Origin: Phanerochaete sordida
Taxonomy: Eukaryota > Basidiomycota > Agaricomycetes > Polyporales > Phanerochaetaceae
Length of the DNA stretch: 64,000 bases
Direction of reading: 5' to 3'
Assembly: GCA_019973155.2 (NCBI GenBank)
Contig: BPQB01000015.1
Coordinates: 372,001-436,000 of the forward strand
A program made the position numbers and the translations under genes. The notes below the pieces were generated by a model. That model did no database searches. It was not told the DNA's origin and saw only the letters and a list, made by a program, of their open reading frames with translations. Each line of letters begins with the position of its first letter. Position 1 is the first letter of the stretch. Positions 56,069-64,000 of the stretch are shown here, one piece after another.

Positions 56069-59000
56069 ACTCTCCTCTTTACACAGATGCCCTCAAAGTA
56101 AGTAACCGTCTTCTTACTCCCTGCTCTCCCCTTACTCGTCGGCCCCTCCTGCACCTCCCTTTATCTTGGTCTCTCGGTCCTTCGCCTGCACCGCGCTGTG
56201 ATCGCGCCGTGATCGCGCTCTCACAAAACTTCGCCGGACCGCGCGGTCCTTTCACGGCGATCATCCCCGCGTCGCTCCCTCCTCTCCCTCATCTCAGTTT
56301 CACACTCACCTCTTTGGACATCCGTTTTCTCGTTCCTGTGTCGCTCATGCTTTCGCCCAGTCTGGGCTTTCCCAATCCGTTCTCCCCGCTGGCGCCCGTG
56401 CTACGCCCAACACCGCCTCACGCCTCGATCTCCTCCGCCGCTTCTGTCCTTCGCTCCTGCGCTGCCCTCCGTTTGTCACCTTCTGCGGCATTCCCTCTTT
56501 GGCATTCCCGCCCCTGCTCCGTGCGTTTCATCTGCTGTGCCCCGCGCCGGTGCCTTGCTAACGCTGCCGTCCCTGGACTTCGCATGGCCCTGCTCCCAGC
56601 GTACTTAACCTCCTCCCAGTCGACCATGTTTTCCCATTGACCAGCATCCACTTCGACATGGCCGCCGCATCCTCTTCTATCATCGCTGTCATGCTTGCTG
56701 TTGGCGGGGGCCGCAGAGTTGCGTCTCAGTCGCCCGCTGGCCGTTCCACCTACCACTGCTACTACAACACAGTCCTTCAGTGCGACAGCGGTCCTGGCTC
56801 CAGCATTCCGGCAGAGCTCCGCGTGTATAGCCCCCGGAACTCGACCGTTCTCGCAGACAACACGGTCGTCTTCGTCTACGCGCGTGTGCACGTACCCCCC
56901 GGCGGTACCGCGCTTCTCGACGCTATCCACGTCTATCCCTTCCCTGGCGACCCTGCGGAGGATTCTTACGACGACCACCTTCCCGAGATCCCGCCTTACA
57001 TCTTCGGCCTCGGTGTCGTCCGCTCCGTCCGCGACGTCACTGCAGTCGACAACAACAAGCGCATCACGCTCGAGGTAGCAGAAAGAGTTCGGGAAGAACG
57101 TCGAGGCTTCACTTTTGAGTACGTTGCCCACATGCGTTGTTCACTCCTCTGGCTGATTTTGTCTAGAGCGCGCTTTGAATGCGCATCTCCGCGCTGGGCT
57201 CGAGTGCCGCTGCCTGCGCTGCAAAGCGTGGCTCAGGTCGTTGGCATCTTCAGCGGTGTTCGCCACGACGGCATGCTTATCGCCGACGTGGAATCTATCA
57301 CGTTCAACGCGTTGCCGCCTGCTACCGCTGCCGACGGCGCCGGTCCGCCCCCTGCTACGCCGCCAACGAAGAAGCGCAAGTATATGCCGTACGTGGCTCC
57401 TCCGTACGTACCTGCTTTATCATTGCTGTAACTGTGCCGTTCTGACCAGTTCACGTGCAGGGATGGTTCTTCGAGCTCTCCTAGGGCATCGACGTCCGCG
57501 TCCGCCTCCTCCTCCGCCTCCTCCGAAACCGGCACATCTCGCGCTGATCCTGTCAGTTCTGCACGTTCCGCGGCGGGAGCGAACGGCGAGTCAGGCTTGG
57601 TGGCGGCCGACGGATCTGCCGAAGACGTCGAACACAACGATGAACCTGCCCCTCCGGCGCAGCCCAGTACCAAGGCCGCGGGGAAGAGGAAGGCTACCCG
57701 TTAGACCATGCTGCCCGTTGCTGTCACATGTCTCGCGCATTGCTCAGCGTCCGCCTTTGTGGTATCCGTTGACTCCATGTCCTTTTGTAGTTATCCGCGC
57801 TTTGTATATCTCTTCCGCGACGGCTGTCACAGCCTCGGTGTGTCGATGAATATATATATATATGCGGACAGTCATTTCGTGATCACATTACCCTCCTTTC
57901 TCTCCTGCTGTCGAACCATGACTTACATCGCTGAGTTTCTGCGGTGGCTTGGCGGTTTATGTGCGTCTTCTGACCTCGCCTCGGTGTGGCGTTGTTGACA
58001 TGTTTCCAGTCCAACTTCCGCGCCTTCCGCGCCATGCTGGGAGTGCAGTGGGTGTCCGTGGCATCACTCAGGGAGCTTCAGCTGCCGGTGTCGAATGCAT
58101 GACGGTGTTAGAAGAACAAGGCCGTGGGCTTCCTCACCTGCACACCGTGATCTTCAACACTCGGGTTAGTACTACCTGTGGTATATCCTTGCTACGGACA
58201 CTGACTAACTACATGCGCAGCCTGCACCCGCCTCACGCAAGCCGTCCATGACAGCTGCGTCCCCCGAGGCACCCTGCGTGCATCGCCCACACTGCACTTG
58301 CGACCATCCGCCGTTGCCAGATTTCGAGATCATGCCGCCGCTGCAGGAGCTGTCGAGCTCAGACAGTTCAGAGACTGGTAGCACCCCTCCGACGGCGTCT
58401 GGACGCGAAATATTGCAGTATGTCCGCCTGTATGCCTGTCGCGGGCAGGGCAGCGAGAGCCTAGACCCCGTTCCCTCTCCTTCCTAATTTGGTCACCTGG
58501 GGGTCTGGGGCGTGCGCCTGAGGTTGTCCTTCACGACGTGGCCGTGGACTTTCATGTATCTTGAACCGTTGCCCCCATCCTCGCGACTGTATGCTATACA
58601 TTATCTCGCCACTTTTCGACGATGCCAGTGGCCCTTTGCGGTGCTGAGAATGGTCAGACATGGTGGGGTGCTGCCACCGTCATTTGCTTCCGCCTACTAC
58701 GCCTTGAACCCGCAAATCTTTTGTGCCTGCCGCCGTTACCGCTTTCCTTCATGCTCTCTCCGCCTGCACGCAAAGCTCACCTCGTCTTCTCAGAAGGCTT
58801 GCCAGCGTTAGTCAATGCAAGCACATCGTGTCATGGAAAGCTTTGAGGCTCCGTTGAGCCTCCCAGTAGGCTGTGTTTGACCTGCACAGTTTCGGTAAGC
58901 CGCACATTGGTCTCGCCCTCGCTCATGGTCCTTGATCGACATCCGCGGGCGTTTCAGTTCGGCCAGAGATCGTCAAAATGCTGAAGGAGACTTGGCCTGA

Positions 59001-59362
59001 AGGGAAAGAGCGGTGTGTCTGCCCACCCCGGTACGTGCCTGTCTGTCGTAGCCATTGCTGCTGGCTGAAGATGTGCCTTTGTGCTAGGAATACACACTAT
59101 GGCAGCAGCTGACGGTACTACTACATGGGCCGTTGGTCGGCTCAATCAAGTCACGTTCACCTGGGGCGGCCGAGGCCAGCGCGAGCATTGCTGCGCTCAT
59201 TGCGGACTCGCGCTTCTAACGGGCGAGAAGTCGGGCTTCTGTTGTGGACCCAACGGAGCCTACCTTGCGTCCGTTCCTCCCTTGCCTCCCCTTCCCCACG
59301 AATTTGCTCCGTTTCTTCAGGACCCGCTTATCTCGGAGCTTTCTCGCATCCTGAACCTTGTC
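56069..59362 (+). repeat. Tandem direct repeat, copy 2 (3,294 bp)
   Basis: Identical to copy 1 as far as can be read. It runs directly into the intact middle part of the Rep/helicase gene, so this is the copy that supplies the promoter and N-terminus of that gene. Confidence 0.95.
56658..57704 (+). CDS. Helitron accessory protein, unrecognised OB-fold-like, copy 2
   Basis: Same exon structure and protein as the gene at 53,303, shifted by 3,355 bp (exons 56658-57118, 57167-57388 and 57461-57704). Since both copies are complete with their own upstream region, two identical transcripts may be made. Function is unknown; a role in single-strand DNA handling during rolling-circle transposition is a guess from the beta-rich pattern, nuclear signals and location. 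Confidence 0.6.
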
Positions 59363-62300
59363 TTCTCCTTCGCATCTATGGAAACCACCGCGGAATTCCC
59401 GGACTACGGCGGCGACTCTGGGTTCATCGCGATCCAAGGAAAGGTGTATCACCGTGTTCGTCCTAGCCACGCGAACTCGGCTGTACGGTGGATCCTGTAC
59501 GACGGCTTCTTGCCCGCTTCCGCGCCTCATCATGACAGTCACGCACAACGACTTCCCCCCGCATGGGTCCGTGCTATGCAGCTTGGACTTATCCGTGTCA
59601 ACCCGTTCGTCCTCTATCTGAAAGTCCTCAGCCAACTACCGCCACAGCTCTGTCCCAACGCTTCCGTCATCGTTGAGGACACAGGCACCGCGACGGAGAT
59701 CGCCGCCTTCATGTCGTACGAAAACACTGCGCTCGCAGAGGTCCGCCCGCGCCGTCTAATCGTCTCAAGACTCGACGATCGCAATCATGCTATCCCCACT
59801 ACCAGTCGCCTTTGGGAACCTCTCGCCTATCCGCTGTTCTTCCCTTCTGGCACCTTGGGTTGGGGCGTGGTAGGGAACGATGACCAGCTCCGCCAGGGGA
59901 ACCAGGCGAACGCTGCAATTGGGGTGGGGGTTGACCAGGCGACCACTCAGATCTGGTACTACCGCTTGCTGCTGCTGCGCGAAGACCGGTTTGCGCTCTT
60001 CGGGCGTCTGACGAACGAATACCTCGTGGACATGTTCACTCGAAACCTCGAGTGTCGCCTGAAATACATTCGGGACAACCAACACGCTGTCTTGGTTGAA
60101 GATGCTCGTCTAATGGGCGAGGACGCCGTCGAACCGACTCAGGACATCTATCTCCCCTCCTCTTTTCTCGGCTCTAATCGCTGGGCATCCGAGCAGATCG
60201 CCGACTCTCTTGCCATCGCCGCTCACTTCGGTACCCCTACATTCTTCATCACCATGACCTGCAATCCCAAATGGCGTGAGATTACTTCGCAGTTACGCCC
60301 AGGACAGACCCACACCCACGTTCCCTTGGTCGTTGCGCGAGTGTTCAAGCAGAAGTTGCGCCGGCTTGAACAGCTCCTTGCCTCTATGTTCCCGCAGGCA
60401 GGACGCGTGGTGTACCTCGTCCATTCCGTCGAGTTCCAGAAGCGCGGGCTCCCACATGCTCACATCCTCGTCAAGTACGCGGCGGACTGCGTCTCACCGG
60501 ATGCTATCGACAGCGTAATTTCCGCAGAGATGCCGGTCAACGATGACGACGCTCGTCTCGTCCGCAGCCACATGCTGCACAAGCATCCCTCGGCGTACTG
60601 TCAGCGTGAGAAAAACGGTGTAACAGAATGCCGCTTTCACTACCCCCATCCCATTCGTCCGACAACGACCATCGATCCGTCGGGTCGCGTCCTGTACCGC
60701 CGACGCTCCCCCGAGGACCTATGGGTGGTGCCACATTGCCTCCCTCTCCTCCGAGCGTTTGATTGCCATATCAACTTCGAGGCGGCGAACTCATCTCACC
60801 TGTTTCAGTACATCTTCAAGTATATACATAAAGGTGCGCTTTTCGACTGTCCATTTCATTTCGAGGAACCTAACTCGACTGTCGCTCAGGTCCTGACCGT
60901 GCCCGCTACATGGTCAGAGCACCTGGCGCCGCGATCGATGAGATCGAAGACTATTGGAACGCCCGGTACCTCTCTGCGGGTGAGGCTGCTTGGCGCATCC
61001 TAGGTTTTCACATCACGCGGAAAGAGCCGTCCGTGACTGCCCTCCCTGTCCATCTCCCAGACGCCACGAATCACAGGCAGTATCGCCGCCGGGATAACTC
61101 TCAGGAGAACTCGCTGTCTTTTCTGGACAGGTACTTCGTCCGTCCCATCGGTGACTTTCTCTCCGCCCCTGGCGTCATTCGCAGCTTCGACTCGCTCACC
61201 TACTCCGAATACTACACCATCTTCCGCATCGCGAAGTACGACCCAGCGAAGGCAGGCCGCCTGAACTACTTCAATGAGACACATCCCCACGACTCGCTTG
61301 CCGTGCGCATGCATGTCATCCTTCGATCGACAGGATCCCGACATGTCGCCCGCATACGGGCGGCTCGTCCATCTGAGGGCGAGCGGTACTATCTGCGTGC
61401 GCTGCTCCAGCATCGCCCGGCGCGTAGCTTCCAGGACATGCTCACGGTGGACGGTCTCCAACATGACTCCTACCAGCTCGCCTCCGCAGCGCTCGGTCTC
61501 TTCGCTGACCAGAACGAAGGGGATTTGGCGATGCTAGAAGCGATAGCGTCACTGTACACTCCTCATCAGCTTCGCGTCCTGTTCGCTCATTTGCTCGTCA
61601 ACGATTGTATTCCAACACCTGCTGTGCTCTGGAACGACGTCCGTGTCCATCTCTCTCTCGACCACATCTTCCGCCACGAGAATCACGAGGAGCTGGGTGT
61701 CAACCATGCGCTCCAGGAGCTGTCGACGTACCTCGAGGAACACGGCAAGAGTCTCGCCGACTACGGCCTTCCAGAACCCACAATGTACTCTGCCGAGGTA
61801 GAGCACGAGCTCGAGCGGTGGAATGCTCAGCGGCCAGAGATGGGATCCCGAGCCGATGACGCTCTGGGTGTGCTCAACCCGGAACAGCGTGCGATCTTTG
61901 ACGTGATCGTGAATGCGGCTCTGACCGGCACCACTTTACTCGCGTTCATCGACGGAAAGGCTGGCAGGGGCAAGACGTTCTTGATCAACACGATCTGTGA
62001 CTACCTGCGTGCTCGCGAGCACATCGTGGTTCCTACAGCGACTTCGGGCTACGCTGCTCAGCTGTATCCCGGAGGGCGAACCATGCATTCCGCTTTCAAG
62101 GTACGTCATTGCAGCCCCTCCCCGCTGCTCCTCATTGCTCACCGTGCATTAGGTCCCGGTTAACGAGAGAAATGAGATGCTGAAATCTCCTATCGCTGCT
62201 CGGTCCTCCAGAGCCGAGCTTTTGGCTCGCGCTGCCGCGATCATGTGGGACGAAGCGCCAATGGCGAACAAGGCGGTCTTGGCCTGTGTCGACGACACTT

Positions 62301-62860
62301 CACGCACGATCATGGATAACGACCTTCCCTTCGGGGGAAAGGTCTTTGTGTTGCTCGGCGACTTTCGTCAAACGTGCCCAGTTGTCCGTCACGGTAGCAG
62401 GGCCGACGTTGTCGATGCCTCCATTAAGTCTTCCAGCCTCTGGCGCCACTTCACCATCTTTCGCCTCACAACTCCCATCCGGAACGCCGAAGACCCCGAG
62501 TTCGCCGAGTTCGTCGACGCCATAGGAGACGGTGCCGGGCCTGACGTTGCCCTCGACATGCTTGACCGCGTTGACACAGAGGCTGGGCTGATCGACTTTG
62601 TCTTCCCCGACAGCGTCCTGACTCAGCCTCACCTCTGCTGCCGTCGGTCCATTCTGGCTCCTACAAACGCTCAAGTGGATGCGTACAACGAGACAATCGT
62701 GTCGCGCGTTCATGGCGAGCAGCGCACATACTTGGCGGCGGATGTAGAGAAAACGCTCTCGCAGGAGCGAGACCTCTGGAATATCGTGAAAGCCCGGTCC
62801 AAACGCTTAGCGTACAAAGTAGCTACACGCGTCCGATGTCCCTACGTAGATAGAGTTTGA
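59099..62860 (+). CDS. Helitron Rep-PIF1 helicase (RepHel), C-terminally truncated
   Basis: A rolling-circle replication initiator fused to a PIF1-family helicase. Exons are 59099-60833, 60890-62100 and 62153-62860; upstream exons in the duplicated region are possible. The N-terminal zinc-binding-like segment is HCCAHCGLALLTGE...CCGPNG. The Helitron-like N domain has SRLWEPLAYPLFFPSG, RQGNQANA and FFITMTCNPKWREI. The HUH motif is in KRGLPHAHILVKY and the paired catalytic tyrosines in FQYIFKYIHKG (Y-x3-Y), just before the first intron (HKG then PDRARYMVRAPG). The PIF1 core has LNPEQRAIFD, Walker A IDGKAGRGKTFL, PTATSGYAAQLYPGGRTMHSAF, Walker B MWDEAPMA and LLGDFRQTCPVV. After TYLAAD the family's C-terminal 150-200 residues (final helicase motifs) are missing, so the helicase is probably dead. 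Confidence 0.9.
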
Positions 62861-63164
62861 TCCGACTGTACAGTACCGCGCCCGACGCCGACGCTCCGAG
62901 CGCCGAGCGTTTGGCGCTGGCTACACTCGTGAGCCAGAATTCGACACGCCCCCTTAGCCGCGCCAAACAAAGGCCGAGGCAATACATAAGAATAAAAAAC
63001 ATACTGTCTGACTTCACCGCCAGAGCCCAGCTACGACTCGACCGTCGCAACCAAAAAACCTGCGCGACTTGACCGTCTGCGCCCAAACCCATGCCCGACG
63101 CGACTCGACCGTCAACGTCGTCCCAGCGCACCCAGCGCCCCCTCGAACACGCCGGTTCGAGCCC
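62861..63164. other. Junction between Helitron and copia gag, with short repeats
   Basis: No gene is recognised in this 300 bp stretch. A word close to gactcgaccgtc recurs three times (about 63,036, 63,064 and 63,102), separated by Pro/Arg-type low-complexity sequence. A palindrome actgtacagt is at about 62,865. Confidence 0.4.
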
Positions 63165-64000
63165 TTACAAAATATATCCTGGCTGACGCAGCACCTCGAG
63201 CCGCTCAGCAGGCCTGTCCACCACGAAGTGCGCTTGACCGCGCCTTGCGTCGGCAGTGTCCTCGATCTTCTTCGGCTCCTTGCACTGTGCGCGAACGTGA
63301 CCGACCTGGTCGCAGTTCCAGCACTTGCGCTGCGACAGCGAAGTCTGCGAGCTGTTGTTCTTCTGCGAGGCCGCGGCTACCATAGCCATCTCGATCTTGA
63401 CTTCTTCTTCGCGACCGTTGCGGCGAACCTCCTCGTTGAGCAACCGATCGATGACGTACGTCAACGTCAGCTCATCAGCGGGTGTGGCATCGAGGGCGGT
63501 GACGAGCGGGTCGTAGGACTCGGGCAGTCCGTTCGTGAGCGCGATGATCTTGTCTTCCTCCGAGACGGTGACGCCAATGCTCTGGAGCCGGAACGCGAAC
63601 TTTTTCACCCTGCCTATCCATCCCGACATCGTCTCCCCTCCCCCCTTGACCAAGCGGGAGAACTGCCTACGCAGAGACAGTCTCGTCGCAAAGCCCCTCG
63701 CCATGTGCACCCTGGCCAGATCCTCCAAGATCACCTTCGGGTCACGACTCGTCATGTGCGGCAACTGCGAGTCGTCGACCTTCAGGATGATCTCCGCCCT
63801 CGCCTCTGCCATCTTCTCCGCCGTCCTCTTCAACCACTGCTTCTCCACCCATCCTGCAAGCGCAACAGGGTCACTCACAACGCTTTCCGGGGCCGTCTCG
63901 GTGGCGATCACCACGACACCGAACCACAGGCCTCGTCGGATCAGGTAGGCCTCGAGCCTGATGATCCACTCGGGGTAGTTCGTCTCGTTGAGTAGCGGGA
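63165..64000 (-). CDS. Ty1/copia-type retrotransposon gag, partial
   Basis: An open frame on the minus strand continues beyond the right edge of the window (upstream it reads LLNETNYPEWIIRLEAYLIRRGLW, the start of a copia-type gag of the DUF4219/UBN2 group). The middle has KTSDPKV-like HMTSRDPKVILEDLARVHM, LKGGGETMSGWIGRVKKFAF and ALTNGLPESYDPLVTAL. The zinc knuckle is CWNCDQVGHVRAQC (CCHC). It ends at a stop at 63,165-63,167 soon after the knuckle (GQAHFVVDRPAERLEVL). Protease, integrase and reverse transcriptase do not follow on the minus strand, so this is an isolated or truncated gag. Confidence 0.85.
   Translation of the reverse strand, partial: PLLNETNYPEWIIRLEAYLIRRGLWFGVVVIATETAPESVVSDPVALAGWVEKQWLKRTAEKMAEARAEIILKVDDSQLPHMTSRDPKVILEDLARVHMARGFATRLSLRRQFSRLVKGGGETMSGWIGRVKKFAFRLQSIGVTVSEEDKIIALTNGLPESYDPLVTALDATPADELTLTYVIDRLLNEEVRRNGREEEVKIEMAMVAAASQKNNSSQTSLSQRKCWNCDQVGHVRAQCKEPKKIEDTADARRGQAHFVVDRPAERLEVLRQPGYIL

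Larger units (their letters stand above)
52714..62860 (+). mobile_element. Helitron rolling-circle transposon with duplicated 5' end, 3'-truncated
   Basis: The element carries an accessory ORF and a Rep/PIF1-helicase ORF. Its first 3,294 bp occur twice (52,714-56,007 and 56,069-59,362), separated by 61 bp. The left edge reads ca-TCACTCTCC in copy 1, and Helitrons begin with TC after an A, so this may be the true 5' end; the second copy has TAACTCTCC at the same place. The Rep/helicase frame stops short of the conserved helicase C-terminus, and no hairpin-CTRR 3' terminus was found before the copia-like gag, so the element looks broken at its 3' side. The element starts about 100 bp after the DUF6535 gene. 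Confidence 0.8.

Noticed and set aside
63069..63995. 308-residue plus-strand frame at the right end
   Set aside because: It is the antisense of the copia-type gag, which carries the CCHC knuckle on the minus strand.

Overview
The window is nuclear DNA from a filamentous basidiomycete, most likely a wood-decay Agaricomycete of the Polyporales type. Evidence: almost every gene is cut by 48-75 bp GT-AG introns, GC is high, and the repertoire is typical of mushrooms (a DUF6535 membrane protein, F-box-like LRR protein, BTB proteins, MLKL/HeLo-like helical protein, secreted GH2 beta-mannosidase, LRR/RA adenylate cyclase, Helitron). No rRNA, tRNA or CRISPR was found.

Layout. 1-10.3 kb is gene-poor and decayed. 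It holds a chimeric pseudogene (5.5-6.9 kb) built from a beta-mannosidase piece fused to a piece of an SF1 helicase; intact relatives of both lie later in this window. It also holds a Helitron-like terminus near 7.66 kb and a GC-rich low-complexity block (7.85-8.85 kb). 10.3-22.6 kb is a compact gene cluster: a tandem pair of DUF1771-Smr proteins, a small Gly/Ala-rich Ifi-6-16 (ISG12)-like gene, a BTB protein whose C-terminal half looks like an eIF4G-type MIF4G domain, a MOV10/SDE3-like zinc-finger RNA helicase (minus strand), and a three-repeat H-type lectin. 24-40 kb holds a secreted beta-mannosidase, an unrecognised repeat protein, an F-box-like protein, a Dal5-type MFS transporter, an MLKL-N-terminal-like helical protein and an amino-acid permease. 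42.4-48.2 kb is adenylate cyclase, followed by a DUF6535 protein (49.4-52.6 kb). 52.7 kb to the end is mobile DNA: a Helitron whose 5' 3.3 kb is present twice in tandem with no difference seen, a Rep/PIF1-helicase ORF truncated at its C-terminus, and a Ty1/copia-type gag running off the window on the minus strand.

How it fits together. The 10.3-22.6 kb cluster is enriched in families tied elsewhere to RNA surveillance, translation or innate defence (Smr nucleases, MIF4G, MOV10/SDE3 helicase, ISG12-like peptide, H-type lectin), with a possible cell-death-type helical bundle at 34-36 kb. This is a hypothesis from gene content only. The mosaic pseudogene, the tandem Smr duplication and the duplicated Helitron 5' end show that the locus is actively rearranging. 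Exon boundaries given to the base were derived by reading-frame and splice-site reasoning; others are approximate.
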